Notes: generated by a model from the sequence alone, not told the origin. A stretch of DNA of 64,000 nucleotides from Leptospira sp. GIMC2001 (GCF_028462125.1 NZ_CP115468.1:2597559-2661558); one strand, 5' to 3'; shown: positions 36,896-46,450, numbered from the stretch's first letter. Program-made: numbers and translations.

Positions 36896-38014
36896 ATGTT
36901 ATCGATTATACTACCAACCTATAATGAATCTGAGAATATAACAAAATACATTCCAATACTGCATTCCCTATTCAGTAAAGTGAACCTTAAGTTTGAAATC
37001 TTAATTGTAGATGATAATTCTCCAGATAAAACCTGGAAGATTGCTGAAGACTTGTCCAAACAATATAATTCTGTTAGATCCTTCAATCGAATCGGTGACA
37101 AAGGTTTAAGTTCGGCTGTTCTTTTTGGAATTCATCAAGCAAAGTATGAAACTATATGCGTACTCGATGCTGATATGCAACATGATGAATCAATTGTTCC
37201 TAAAATGCTTGAGGAAATGAAGAATCATGATTTAGTGATTGGTTCTAGAAAAGTGGTTGGCGGTGAATATGGCGAAATGCCCTTTTACCGTCAAGTTATG
37301 AGCAAGGTAGCTGATCGTATTGCAAATCTTATCATTCCTATTCCCGCAAAGGATAGCATGAGCGGTTTTTTCATGATAAGAAAGAAGTTGATTCTGGATA
37401 ACTTAGAAAAATTGAATCCGAAAGGTTTCAAGATATTACTAGAAATTCTTTGTCGAATTCCCAATCTCAAAATAAAAGAAATTGGCTATAGTTTTCGCCA
37501 ACGAGTTCATGGAAAAACGAAATTGTCTTCCATGGTGATTATTGAATATTTCACTTCTTTGCTCGAGATACGTTTCAATATTTCTATCACAGCTACATTT
37601 ATCAAATATAGTTTTGTTGGTATTATGGGGGTTTTTGTAAATTTATTATTTCAATTTTTATCATCAATGATACTGGAAGACAATGCTATAGTAAATTATG
37701 AGAATCAGTTTTTTAAACCAAGTCTAGCTGTAATTGTAGGATTTGAAGTTAGCTTATTGAGCAATTTTTTTCTGAACCATTTTTGGACTTTCAATAAAAC
37801 ATTGAATAGCTTAGTGCCTTCACTATTAAAATTCCATCTTATTTCAATTCTTGGATTTCTGATTCAGATTTCAGTCTGGGCGTTTCTATTCTCTGCATGG
37901 CTCCATTATTTAGATTCTTATAATGGACTGGCAACCTACGTGTCAAATTTCATAGGAATCATTACAGCATTTGTAAGTAATTTCTATCTAAATAAAAATG
38001 TTACTTGGAAGTAA
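36896..38014 (+). CDS. Polyprenol-phosphate mannosyltransferase-like GT2 fused to a GtrA membrane domain
   Basis: 372 residues. Residues 1-230 are a GT2 domain of the DPM1 group: IILPTYNES, LIVDDNSPDKTW, VLDADMQHDE (DxD), GSRKVVGGEYGE and the C-terminal FRQRVHGKTKLS. Residues about 235-372 are four helices of a GtrA-type domain (KYSFVGIMGVFVNL, NHFWTFNK, YVSNFIGIITAFVSNFYLNKNVTW). Such fusions transfer sugar from a nucleotide to a lipid carrier, supplying GT-C enzymes. It overlaps the convergent gene by 14 bp. Confidence 0.9.
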   Translation: MLSIILPTYNESENITKYIPILHSLFSKVNLKFEILIVDDNSPDKTWKIAEDLSKQYNSVRSFNRIGDKGLSSAVLFGIHQAKYETICVLDADMQHDESIVPKMLEEMKNHDLVIGSRKVVGGEYGEMPFYRQVMSKVADRIANLIIPIPAKDSMSGFFMIRKKLILDNLEKLNPKGFKILLEILCRIPNLKIKEIGYSFRQRVHGKTKLSSMVIIEYFTSLLEIRFNISITATFIKYSFVGIMGVFVNLLFQFLSSMILEDNAIVNYENQFFKPSLAVIVGFEVSLLSNFFLNHFWTFNKTLNSLVPSLLKFHLISILGFLIQISVWAFLFSAWLHYLDSYNGLATYVSNFIGIITAFVSNFYLNKNVTWK

Positions 38015-39554
38015 AAAGGGTAATCCCCATTGGTAAGGTTTGGCTGGATTTGCAAAACGATAAATCCCGTATGCAATCCTTGCCATTCAATGACGCATTG
38101 ATTTTTGAATTAGGCATAGAAATCACAAGCATTCTCTTTTTATCGACTTTTAATTTATTCTGTTCAGCGATGAATTTCTCTAAGTTCTGCTCGGGAACAT
38201 GAAGAAATATTTTATCATAGTATAAAGATTGAAGATTTAGTGGAAGATCCAATTCAGTAAAAACAAAAATATCTTCGATTCGATCCTTTAGTAAACTATT
38301 TATTGAATACAATTGATTATCAGCATCTCTGATATATTTTATAGCCCAGGAATATTGGGTAAACGAATAAATAGATGCAATTACAGCATACACCAATGCC
38401 AAACTCAATAATATGTTGGTTGAAATTATTCTAGTTAGATGACTGAATTTAAGTTCTCTATATTCGATTTTTAACTTATCAACAATTATCTGTAGAAAAA
38501 AACCAAATAGAAGAAATGCAAGTGGGTATGTTCCAAAAAGGTATCTTGGCGAAATATGATCTCCATGATTTGGTGCAAAACTCAATAATAAAATCGTGGA
38601 AAGAATAAAGGCGATGGAAATATATAGTTTTGCAGATTGAAATTTAAAATCTTTAATCCAATAGAAAATTGGAATAAAACATAAAATTAAGTAAGGTGAT
38701 TGTTTAAAAAAACCTCGATTTGAACCAAACAATAGTTCGTAAATAATTTGAGATCTGGAATTATTCACGGTGATTTCATTTTGCATGGTTAAAGTATATC
38801 GAAAGCCAAGCGGATGACCGTGTATTGAGTTATTTAAAAATAGCATAGAAATAAAAACGAGGATAAAAGGCAATCCAAAGTATAAAACAATATTCAAAAA
38901 TTCTTTTCTATCTCTAATTAATACAAGTAAACCTAAACATAACAATACGAATGTCAATTCTAGTCGAAAGTAAATAGACAAACCAAAAAATATTCCACCG
39001 AGTATTAATTTTTTCTTATTCTTGCGGAATGAATTCGAAAACAAAAAATACGTTCCGCCATTAAAAAACATCAAAGCAATCGAATATTCATGAACTGCAT
39101 AAATATAAACTTGCATTGTAGTTCCAAACAGATAAAGAAAAACCGCAACACAAGCAATTGCATAATCAATCTTCCATAACCTTATAAATAAGAACAGAAA
39201 TGCTGATGATACAATTAAGCTTAAGATTTCTACGATATATATTCCAAGATTACTCAAGAATAAATAAAAGACAGATACGAAAACTGGAAAATATGGAGGA
39301 AAATCTATATAAGCGATTTGATCAATGAAGCCCATATACGGCTCATGGAAAGGAATGTATGAATAGTTTGGATCTAGCGACTGTCCACGGTAGTTAAAGG
39401 CAAAACTCGAGAAATTAGAATCAATAAAATCCTTGATTTGTATCCACATCAAACCTGAGTCACTGTAGAAAATGTCAAAGTGTATCTTTTGTAAAAAATA
39501 AGAAGTTATTAATAGAAGCCAGATGCAAGGTAGAATAGCAAATTTCCAATTCAT
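38001..39554 (-). CDS. Membrane glycosyltransferase-like protein (GT-C type), paralogue of the 32.4-kb gene
   Basis: 517 residues with about eleven hydrophobic helices and an early loop (FYSDSGLMWIQ) of the GT-C kind. It shares the blocks QSLDPNYSY, GLSIYFRLE and GHPLGFR with the 32.4-kb plus-strand gene. Its start overlaps the stop of a small lipoprotein gene by 4 bases (ATGA). Substrate unknown. Confidence 0.75.
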   Translation of the reverse strand: MNWKFAILPCIWLLLITSYFLQKIHFDIFYSDSGLMWIQIKDFIDSNFSSFAFNYRGQSLDPNYSYIPFHEPYMGFIDQIAYIDFPPYFPVFVSVFYLFLSNLGIYIVEILSLIVSSAFLFLFIRLWKIDYAIACVAVFLYLFGTTMQVYIYAVHEYSIALMFFNGGTYFLFSNSFRKNKKKLILGGIFFGLSIYFRLELTFVLLCLGLLVLIRDRKEFLNIVLYFGLPFILVFISMLFLNNSIHGHPLGFRYTLTMQNEITVNNSRSQIIYELLFGSNRGFFKQSPYLILCFIPIFYWIKDFKFQSAKLYISIAFILSTILLLSFAPNHGDHISPRYLFGTYPLAFLLFGFFLQIIVDKLKIEYRELKFSHLTRIISTNILLSLALVYAVIASIYSFTQYSWAIKYIRDADNQLYSINSLLKDRIEDIFVFTELDLPLNLQSLYYDKIFLHVPEQNLEKFIAEQNKLKVDKKRMLVISMPNSKINASLNGKDCIRDLSFCKSSQTLPMGITLFTSK

Positions 39555-39742
39555 TTCTGCTTTTTCTTTTTATCATTATCTGTTTCAAAATTTTCTTTTT
39601 CAATAACAATTATTTGGGAATCGTTTTCGTTTTCTGACTCTTTCTTAGTGGAAGTAGAGCAAGCAAAAACAAAACAGCCTAACATAAATACTATGCAAAT
39701 TGATTTTGATAGAAAAAATTTACTAATTTGGTCTTGTTGCAT
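39551..39742 (-). CDS. Small lipoprotein
   Basis: 63 residues. Basic N-terminus, a hydrophobic stretch (SICIVFMLGCFVFAC) and the likely lipidated Cys at about 28 followed by STSTKKES; the mature part is short, charged and ends in a Lys run. An internal ATG at codon 20 would shorten the signal too much. No ribosome site is evident. It is coupled by ATGA to the membrane glycosyltransferase gene behind it. Confidence 0.55.
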   Translation of the reverse strand: MQQDQISKFFLSKSICIVFMLGCFVFACSTSTKKESENENDSQIIVIEKENFETDNDKKKKQK

Positions 39743-39784
39743 TGTTAATTGTGTGGTTAGGAAAACAGGAAGGAATCAGATCAA

Positions 39785-39816
39785 CCTATCGATTGCAATT
39801 ACTCACAATCGATAGG
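39785..39816. repeat. Perfect 11-bp inverted repeat (terminator-like)
   Basis: CCTATCGATTG (39785-39795) and CAATCGATAGG (39806-39816) pair perfectly around a 10-base loop and are followed on the plus strand by ATTTTT. It lies between two minus-strand lipoprotein genes, so it may attenuate transcription into the second, although the T run is on the other strand. Confidence 0.55.
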
Positions 39817-39827
39817 ATTTTTACAAC

Positions 39828-39998
39828 TTATTTGAAGTCTTTTTCCTTCATTTTGAAGTTCTCTTTTACAGTAGGTTGTTTAGCAGGCGCAGGCTCATTA
39901 GCTTGCGGTGTTTCTTTAACCTGAGGTTTGTCAGAAGAGCAGAAAGCAAATGATAGTGCGAGTACCAGAATAGTAATGTAAGTAATAATCTTTTTCAT
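39828..39998 (-). CDS. Very small lipoprotein (56 residues)
   Basis: A minus-strand frame starting at ATG 39998 with a good ribosome site (AGGAGA, 5-6 bases before). The protein has KK, a hydrophobic core and the lipobox LSFAFC (Cys20), followed by SSDKPQ, then a low-complexity Pro/Ala/Lys/Glu part (PQANEPAPAKQP) and ends KEKDFK. The order of signal, Cys and polar linker is that of a spirochaetal lipoprotein. Family not recognised. The plus-strand frame over the same bases is a shadow. Confidence 0.7.
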   Translation of the reverse strand: MKKIITYITILVLALSFAFCSSDKPQVKETPQANEPAPAKQPTVKENFKMKEKDFK

Positions 39999-40064
39999 AA
40001 AAAGTATCTCCTATTGACAAAAAAAACCAATATTCTTGATTTGTCCATGATAAATAGTGGAAAA

Positions 40065-40649
40065 ATGGGAATTTTCATTGTTATTGAAGGAATCGATGGC
40101 TCAGGCAAATCAACATTGGCGAAAAGACTTTGTGAATCATTAAAGAATGTTGGCAAAGCAACTTCTTTATATCGAGAGCCAACTGATTATCCCTCTGGAA
40201 AATATCTAAGAGAATTTCTCACAGGAAAAATAGAATTGAATCGAGATGAGCAATTAGAAGCCTTTATCAATGATAGAAAAGAATCAGTAAAACTGAATAT
40301 TTTACCTTCATTAGCAAGAAATGAAATTGTAATATTGGATCGCTACTTCTATTCAACTGCCGCTTACCAAGGTAATGAACAATTATCACCAAAACATATA
40401 TTAGCTATGAATGTTAAGGAAGGATTTCCAATTCCTGATTTCCTTTTTTATTTGGAGATAGATCCAACTATAGCATTGAATCGTATCCAATCGTCGCGGA
40501 GTTCGATGGATCGTTTCGAAACTCTTGATAAACTAAAAGCTATTGAAAAAAACTACAATGAAATTCTTCCAAATTTTGCTGTAAGATTAGATGCGGAATT
40601 AAAAACGGAAGATAATATAAAAAATATTCTATCTAAGCTCTACCTTTAA
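40065..40649 (+). CDS. tmk: Thymidylate kinase
   Basis: 194 residues from the ATG at 40065, which gives the family N-terminus GIFIVIEGIDGSGKST (P-loop) and has a GTGGA ribosome site; the frame is open to 40014. It phosphorylates dTMP to dTDP. Also present: YREPTDYPSG (instead of the usual TREPGGT), LDRYFYSTAAYQG (DRY/F motif) and DFLFYLEIDPTIALNRI. The LID part RSSMDRFE is short. It overlaps the convergent methyltransferase gene by 17 bp. Confidence 0.9.
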   Translation: MGIFIVIEGIDGSGKSTLAKRLCESLKNVGKATSLYREPTDYPSGKYLREFLTGKIELNRDEQLEAFINDRKESVKLNILPSLARNEIVILDRYFYSTAAYQGNEQLSPKHILAMNVKEGFPIPDFLFYLEIDPTIALNRIQSSRSSMDRFETLDKLKAIEKNYNEILPNFAVRLDAELKTEDNIKNILSKLYL

Positions 40650-41514
40650 AACTGATAGCCATCATATCACCTTGGTTTGTGATTTTAACAAGATAATCGA
40701 ATATTTTTTTTGCTATCCTATAAAGCATACTAGCATTCTTCCTAGTAGTAAACCCGCTTCCATATGTAACGGAACTATGATAAGAAAATCCAATTGATTC
40801 CATTGCCTTAATAAAATTTGTCCTGCCGAAATAGAATAGATGTTCTGGAACATTCAGAAATCGCCAATCCTGCTTCAAGAAGCGAGAAATGATTCCCCAT
40901 CGACAGGTTGATATAACAACGATTCCATCTTCTTTAAGGTGAAGTTTGATTTTGCTTAGAATTTTGATTGGTTCTCTCATATGCTCAATAGATGCCCACA
41001 TAGTTATAAGATCAAATTTCTGGCTTCCTAATGAGTCCCATTCCAAGAAATCCTCTTGGAAGATTTCTAATCCTAAATTTTCCCGACCATACCTAACCGG
41101 TTCGTCAGCGATTTCGATTCCGTAACTTTGAAAGCCTTGGTTTCTCATAAAATCTACAAAAAATCCAGCGGCACAGCCTATATCGAGAGATTTTGGTTTT
41201 TGAAGATTGCCACTAGATTGCATAATGAATTGATTCAGATCCACTTTCAAATCGGAAAGGTTTAGATTCCAGACTCGAAACAATTCCTTTCTTGTATCAT
41301 CCGAATAGTAATTGTCATAGCCTCGATCCGTTCGTGTAGTAAAATACTCATTCGAATAATAAGCATTCAACGACTCTTGAGAAGGAATGGGATTTACTTG
41401 AACTGTTTTGCAATCACTACATTCATAAATAGAATGCAATTCTCCATCTTTACTCGATTTGGAGAAAAGCAATTTCAATTTTGAAGAATTACAAATTCCG
41501 CAAGACTTAAGCAA
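40633..41514 (-). CDS. Class I SAM-dependent methyltransferase with N-terminal Cys motif
   Basis: 293 residues. The first 45 have CGICNSS and YECSDCKTVQVNP, a possible zinc ribbon of the kind found in sugar or lipid methyltransferases. Then a class I domain: LDIGCAAGFFVDFMRNQGFQSYGIE (SAM motif I), FDLITMWASIEHM (motif II) and LKEDGIVVISTCRW. The substrate is unknown; nearby glycan genes make a sugar or lipid-linked glycan possible. It starts two bases after the folE stop, in the metal-uptake operon orientation. Confidence 0.82.
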   Translation of the reverse strand: MLKSCGICNSSKLKLLFSKSSKDGELHSIYECSDCKTVQVNPIPSQESLNAYYSNEYFTTRTDRGYDNYYSDDTRKELFRVWNLNLSDLKVDLNQFIMQSSGNLQKPKSLDIGCAAGFFVDFMRNQGFQSYGIEIADEPVRYGRENLGLEIFQEDFLEWDSLGSQKFDLITMWASIEHMREPIKILSKIKLHLKEDGIVVISTCRWGIISRFLKQDWRFLNVPEHLFYFGRTNFIKAMESIGFSYHSSVTYGSGFTTRKNASMLYRIAKKIFDYLVKITNQGDMMAISFKGRA

Positions 41515-41516
41515 AA

Positions 41517-42236
41517 TTAAGTTTTCTTGTAAACCATTTGAAAAAAGTCACTGCGCATATTCACATTTGTGAATTGACCACCATATTCGATCGTAGTAGT
41601 CATGCTTGACTTATCATTGATTCCACGAGTTGATACGCACATATGACTCGCTTCAACCACCACGATAACATCTTCAGTGTTCAAGACTGATTTCAATTCA
41701 TTGAATATCTGAACTGTCATTCGTTCTTGCACTTGCGGTCTTTTAGCAAAATAATCAACAATTCGATTGATCTTGGAAAGTCCTATCACTCTACCGTTGG
41801 AAATATACCCAACATGAGCTTTTCCTAATATTGGAAGGAAGTGATGCTCACAAGATGAAGCAACACTGATATTACTTTCCACAAGCATCTTATTGTATTG
41901 GTATTTGTTTTCAAAAACAGAAATGCTAGGCTTATTCTCTGGATTGAGACCGGAAAAAATTTCCTGAACGAACATCTTTGCAACTCGATACGGAGTTCCC
42001 TTCAGACTATCATCAGTGAGATCCAAACCTAATTCATCCATAATCAGGGCAAAATGCTTTTGGATATTCGCAATCTTTTCATTATCCGTCTTATCAAAAG
42101 CATCCTTGCGAAGTGGAGTTTCAATGGAGGTTAAAATATGGTCATCACCGTTGGCTGTGAAAACTTCGTATTCAGGGTTCAGGATCATTAACTTTTCCTT
42201 CAATTTTCTACTGGATACCAGCATAGTTTTAGACAA
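41517..42236 (-). CDS. folE: GTP cyclohydrolase I, type IA
   Basis: 239 residues from a TTG that has GGAG 7 bases before it; an ATG at codon 17 also has a ribosome site. It converts GTP to dihydroneopterin triphosphate for folate. The zinc site is intact: Cys129 and His132 in SSCEHHFLP, and Cys200 in SHMCVSTRG. LSKINRIVDYFAKRPQVQERMT is the usual active-site helix. It is a zinc enzyme 45 bases after znuB in a zinc-type uptake operon. Confidence 0.95.
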   Translation of the reverse strand: MSKTMLVSSRKLKEKLMILNPEYEVFTANGDDHILTSIETPLRKDAFDKTDNEKIANIQKHFALIMDELGLDLTDDSLKGTPYRVAKMFVQEIFSGLNPENKPSISVFENKYQYNKMLVESNISVASSCEHHFLPILGKAHVGYISNGRVIGLSKINRIVDYFAKRPQVQERMTVQIFNELKSVLNTEDVIVVVEASHMCVSTRGINDKSSMTTTIEYGGQFTNVNMRSDFFQMVYKKT

Positions 42237-42281
42237 AGTCTATTCTCCAATAAATTGGAGTTTTGAGAATTTTTTGACTAT

Positions 42282-43109
42282 TTAAGATCTTTTTAACAAT
42301 CGCAAGAAAAGCCCCAGTATGGCAAGCACTACTACAATAGTAGAAGATGTAGGGAAATATACGATTTCATTGTTGTAATCGATCCCAATCAAAGAAATGC
42401 TAAAACCTAACAAAGTGGACATAACACTGATGCAAACTCCAAATATCAGTAATCCCTTAACGCTTCGAACGAAGACAAGCCCAGTGTAGGCAGGAATGAG
42501 AAGATGAGCAGTTGCGTAGAATGATCCGAGAAGATGAACAGAAATACTGAGTAATAGAACTGCAATTCCATGAAATATCAAATCATAAAATATAGCCGAA
42601 TATCCACGAACGCGGAATTCATCTCGATCAAATGATAGAAATAAAAACTTACGAAAGAAAATGATAAATAAAACAAATGATATGAATAATAGCAGAAAAT
42701 GAAGGTCCGAACTCTTCACTTGATTGGTTAATATATCACCAAAAAAGGCTGCCATGATTTGGTTTTTTACATTTCCGCCTAGAGAAAGCAAAAATTGCGA
42801 AAACGACGCAAAGAATACAAAAAGTACGCCTAACAAAGTATCGCTATGCTTTCTATCTCGTTGGTTAATCGAGATCAAAGGGGCCAATATTACAAGTGAA
42901 ACAAAAACAGCAAACCATTCTCCTTCGATACCCAAGAATAGAGAAACTGCAACACCGCTCGTAACCACTTGAGAAAGTGCAACACCAAAAAAAGCCATAT
43001 TTCTTAGAACCAGAAATGCTCCAAATAATGAAAGTAAGGCTCCCAATACAATTCCAAGCATTAGTTGAGGAAAAAAGAATGAAAATGTCTCAAAAACTTC
43101 CCAACTCAT
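42282..43109 (-). CDS. znuB: Metal ABC transporter permease (ZnuB/TroC family)
   Basis: 275 residues with about eight helices: LMLGIVLGALLSLFGAFLVLRNMAFFGVALSQ is the family start (cut here), followed by the HSDTLLG loop and the C-terminal TAHLLIPAYTGLVFVR. The protein forms the inner-membrane channel for zinc or manganese. It overlaps znuC by 4 bases. Whether the metal is Zn or Mn is not decided by sequence; the folE neighbour favours zinc. Confidence 0.88.
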   Translation of the reverse strand: MSWEVFETFSFFFPQLMLGIVLGALLSLFGAFLVLRNMAFFGVALSQVVTSGVAVSLFLGIEGEWFAVFVSLVILAPLISINQRDRKHSDTLLGVLFVFFASFSQFLLSLGGNVKNQIMAAFFGDILTNQVKSSDLHFLLLFISFVLFIIFFRKFLFLSFDRDEFRVRGYSAIFYDLIFHGIAVLLLSISVHLLGSFYATAHLLIPAYTGLVFVRSVKGLLIFGVCISVMSTLLGFSISLIGIDYNNEIVYFPTSSTIVVVLAILGLFLRLLKRS

Positions 43110-43738
43110 AACTTTATCACATCTTTATCTTGGATTTTTAAAACTTGATCAAAATGATTCAGCCATTTTTGAGAAAGATTGTGCGTGATAATAAAAAAAC
43201 CAACGCCGTCGCTTGCCTTTTCTTTTAAAACATCGAAAATATCTTTTTGAGATTTTTCATCAAGGGCATCCATGGGCTCATCAAGAAAAACCAATTTGGC
43301 TCCAGATAAAAGCGACCTTGCTATCAAATATTTTTGGAGCTGTCCGCCGCTGCACTCTCGCAAAAGTAAATCTTGAATTTCTAATATACCAATTTTTTCC
43401 ATAAGTTCCAATTCATTAGAAGTTGGCGTCCAACGAAAAAATGGAGAGCGAGAAATGGATTGAGACATTGCGAGTGCATCTCGTATCGTGAGAGGAAATT
43501 CGAGTTTTAAACTTTTCGCCTGAGGCACAAGCGAATTCGACACTGCTTCTGCAAATTCATAACTGCCACTCAAAGGCTTCAATAGTCCTGTAATTGTTCG
43601 AACCAGGGAAGTCTTGCCCGAACCATTCGCTCCAACCAAGGCTACGATCTGTCCTTCCAGCATAGCAATATCAACATGGCGCAAAATTACTTGATCTGCT
43701 CTATAACCTACACTTAGATCTTTGGTTGTGAACAGCAA
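43106..43738 (-). CDS. znuC: Metal ABC transporter ATP-binding protein (ZnuC family)
   Basis: 210 residues from a TTG directly after the znuA stop, with GAGG upstream. Walker A GANGSGKTS, signature ECSGGQLQKYLIA, Walker B LVFLDEPMDALD and the H-loop ITHN. It drives the permease encoded next to it, whose start overlaps this stop. Confidence 0.9.
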   Translation of the reverse strand: MLFTTKDLSVGYRADQVILRHVDIAMLEGQIVALVGANGSGKTSLVRTITGLLKPLSGSYEFAEAVSNSLVPQAKSLKLEFPLTIRDALAMSQSISRSPFFRWTPTSNELELMEKIGILEIQDLLLRECSGGQLQKYLIARSLLSGAKLVFLDEPMDALDEKSQKDIFDVLKEKASDGVGFFIITHNLSQKWLNHFDQVLKIQDKDVIKL

Positions 43739-44776
43739 TTATTTATTGCCTCGAGTGTTGGTCTTATCTAACGCTGTGCGTATTTTATCTAAAGAAATAC
43801 GAATCGTATCTTCGTAAGTGATTGCTTCCGGGATAGCTTCTACTGAAGTCGGCATAACTATTACAACAGAATCAGGAACACGGCTAGATACATACTCAGC
43901 ATACTGACGATTGTTTACGGGAGAGACAAGAATTACTTTAATATTATTCGCAATCATTGAGCGAATGATCTGTTCTAAATAGCGACTTGATGGAGGAACA
44001 CCTGGTCTTTCTTCTAAAGTAAGATTCGCATTGAATCTAAAACGATTGGCAAGATAGAGAAACTCATCATGAAAAACAGCAACCCTCGAACCAAAATATG
44101 GCTCAAATTTTTTCATTTCGGTTTTTACTAAGTCTACAAGTTTTGCTTTGAAATCCGAATAATTTTTATTATAGTAATCTTTGTGTTCAGGATCAACTCT
44201 TGAAAAAGCTTCTGTCATTGTCCGTGCAATTTGTATCACGTTGACCGGATCTGACCAATAATGCGGATTCCCAAAAATATGCATATCACCCATAGATCGG
44301 TCAACTTGCATTGTTGGTTTTCCTAAGATTTTGATTCCGACACTTGCATCACAATATCCATTTTGGCCTTTCTGAATTGAGCTGTTTCTAGATTGTTCAA
44401 GTATGAGTGGAACCCATCCAACTTCCAAATCTAAACCAACCATACAAAAAACATCCGCTCGATTGAGTTTAACGAGAAAATCTGGTCTCGTCATAACAAA
44501 ATGTGGATCATCAAAACCACGTATCAATGAAATAACATTAACTCGATTTCCGCCGACTTGAGATGCAATATATCTTAAATCTGTTGAGGTCGTAACAACA
44601 TTAAGTAATTTCTCTGAAAAAATCGGTTGCGAGATAAGAATTGCTAAAACAATCGATAATTTGCTAATATTAAATGAGAATTTCTTTATAATAGAAAATT
44701 CTAATAGATTACGGATACTTATTTTATAACCAAGAAATTTCGTATTAATGAATTTTTGTTTTAATATACTTCGCAT
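43739..44776 (-). CDS. znuA: Metal ABC transporter substrate-binding protein (ZnuA/TroA family)
   Basis: 345 residues with a long N-terminus; the signal core is near 35-55 (LSIVLAILISQPIFS). A cluster A-I binding protein: TSTDLRYIASQVGG, DPHFVMTRPDF (metal His), GNPHYWSDP (second His), AVFHDEFLYLANRF (third His) and SVEAIPEAITYEDTIR with an acidic residue at the C-terminal end. It lacks the long His-rich loop of many ZnuA proteins. It lies 8 bases behind the outer-membrane protein gene. Confidence 0.88.
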   Translation of the reverse strand: MRSILKQKFINTKFLGYKISIRNLLEFSIIKKFSFNISKLSIVLAILISQPIFSEKLLNVVTTSTDLRYIASQVGGNRVNVISLIRGFDDPHFVMTRPDFLVKLNRADVFCMVGLDLEVGWVPLILEQSRNSSIQKGQNGYCDASVGIKILGKPTMQVDRSMGDMHIFGNPHYWSDPVNVIQIARTMTEAFSRVDPEHKDYYNKNYSDFKAKLVDLVKTEMKKFEPYFGSRVAVFHDEFLYLANRFRFNANLTLEERPGVPPSSRYLEQIIRSMIANNIKVILVSPVNNRQYAEYVSSRVPDSVVIVMPTSVEAIPEAITYEDTIRISLDKIRTALDKTNTRGNK

Positions 44777-44784
44777 AAATTATC

Positions 44785-46350
44785 CTAATATTGATGTGCT
44801 GGATGTGAACCCAATAGAAATGTTGCCTGAACATAGTATCGATAATCTACAAACTCTTCATTGTCATTACGAGAAAAATCTGCTGTATAACGACGTTCTG
44901 TACTGATCCGAATAAATGAAAATTCTGAAGGACGATAAGTCACTTGAATCGTATTTGCCTCTACTGCGTTCCGTGCAAAATTGCCCTGGCTGTCTCTAAG
45001 ATTTGGCACATTAAAAAAGTCATATCTATAACCAATTAACCATTGCTGCGCAAATTGATAATCCAAAAATATATAGTAACCCCATTGCGTATCCATCGGA
45101 ACAGCTTCTTTAATTAGCAAATCAGGATTTGTTGTTTTTGGGAAACGATTTTCTCGATACCATAGCTCACTCATTAGAATAAAAGAGCGTAGGTTACTTC
45201 TGTTCCATCTCAACACTGCATCAAGTCCGTATTGCCTACGTTCTGCATTGGAAGCTGGATCTGGTTCAAATCGTACGGCAGTTCCACCGAATTGTGCTCC
45301 CCAGTTATCACCTATATAATAAAAATTCTTTAAATGTGCATAGAACATTGGATTATTCTTATTCAATCCACCGTTATGAGTATGTCCCCAATAACGACCA
45401 TTTGTTGCACCTAAGACCAATTCTTGAGTAAATTTCTCGAAAAAAGGAATTAGAAAACTGACCTCGCCACCTGTATCTTCAACAGCTTCACGATCCATAA
45501 GTTTCTCATGAACAATTGGTGCCATAGTAAAAGGCCAATCGTGTCTATGAATCCTATTCAATCTTCCCCAATCCAAAAACATTTTACCAACTTTGAGATT
45601 AACATATTTGGATAAAAACGGAAAAATTATATTCGCTTCATGAACTTCGAACATGTATTTTCCATTTTCGTTATGTGCTGCAACCAACAAATTTCCCCTA
45701 CCCCATTGATCAATAGCACCGAAAAATCCAAACTCAGCTTCTCGCAGATCCAAACTATTGGATGTCGTTTGTGGTTTATTGTTATCCCATGATCCTACCA
45801 AATCAACGGCTGCCGTCATATCCATCATTAGATTTTGATTGGATCTATCACCAGTTAAAGGATCAATTTGCGTAGGCGATGTAAATCCTCTGGATTGATC
45901 GAAAGCCTTTTCTCTCTCTTCTATTTCTCTCAGTTCTTTTTCTAATTCTTCTTCCCACTGCTTATTGGAATCACGATTCGTTCCTGTGTTGGCTTGCGCA
46001 TAGATGAGATCTTCATTGGTTACATTCTTGGGGAAAATCTTACTTAAAGGAAGGGAAAACATAGGTTCATATTCTTCTTCCGAATGGAACCTTGACGAAA
46101 AATATTTTTTATCAGAAATGTCCTGTGATTTTTGATTGGTTGAAATTGGGTTATGATATTTATTTTTGTTTTCGTATTTATTTTGGATTTCTTGAAATCC
46201 AAGCGATTCTGAATTCAAAGAATGAGAATGTAGAGCAAATGCAATAATAAGAATCTCGATAAGAAGAACAGTTATTCTAGTAGATATGGACTCTATTTTT
46301 GCAAGAAGATATTCAATAATATGAGCTGTATAATGAGTTCGAAATTTCAC
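44785..46350 (-). CDS. Outer-membrane beta-barrel protein of the metal-uptake operon
   Basis: 521 residues from a GTG. A signal-type hydrophobic segment lies at 27-43, then a low-complexity charged part with a Glu-rich coiled stretch (KQWEEELEKELREIEERE), and from about 190 strand-rich barrel sequence with aromatic girdles. The end is HPAHQY after YYVQATFLLGS; the pair of His at the C-terminus is notable. It is not TonB-dependent in form (no plug). Genomic position beside znuA suggests passage of metal across the outer membrane (inference). Confidence 0.75.
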   Translation of the reverse strand: MKFRTHYTAHIIEYLLAKIESISTRITVLLIEILIIAFALHSHSLNSESLGFQEIQNKYENKNKYHNPISTNQKSQDISDKKYFSSRFHSEEEYEPMFSLPLSKIFPKNVTNEDLIYAQANTGTNRDSNKQWEEELEKELREIEEREKAFDQSRGFTSPTQIDPLTGDRSNQNLMMDMTAAVDLVGSWDNNKPQTTSNSLDLREAEFGFFGAIDQWGRGNLLVAAHNENGKYMFEVHEANIIFPFLSKYVNLKVGKMFLDWGRLNRIHRHDWPFTMAPIVHEKLMDREAVEDTGGEVSFLIPFFEKFTQELVLGATNGRYWGHTHNGGLNKNNPMFYAHLKNFYYIGDNWGAQFGGTAVRFEPDPASNAERRQYGLDAVLRWNRSNLRSFILMSELWYRENRFPKTTNPDLLIKEAVPMDTQWGYYIFLDYQFAQQWLIGYRYDFFNVPNLRDSQGNFARNAVEANTIQVTYRPSEFSFIRISTERRYTADFSRNDNEEFVDYRYYVQATFLLGSHPAHQY

Positions 46351-46450
46351 AGTTATTTTCTTTTGTTTACAATGTTTTAGAAGTGGTTATTGTCTGTCGA
46401 TTTTCTTCGAGATACAAGCTAAGAATTTTTCATACATATACAATAAGGAA

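Noticed and set aside
39742..39924. 60-residue plus-strand frame
   Set aside because: It is antisense to the well-formed 56-residue lipoprotein and has no ribosome site or recognisable feature.
46351..46400. Zur box directly before the outer-membrane protein gene
   Set aside because: ACAAT/ATTGT ends are too far apart and too short; the 17-bp palindrome motif is not found here.
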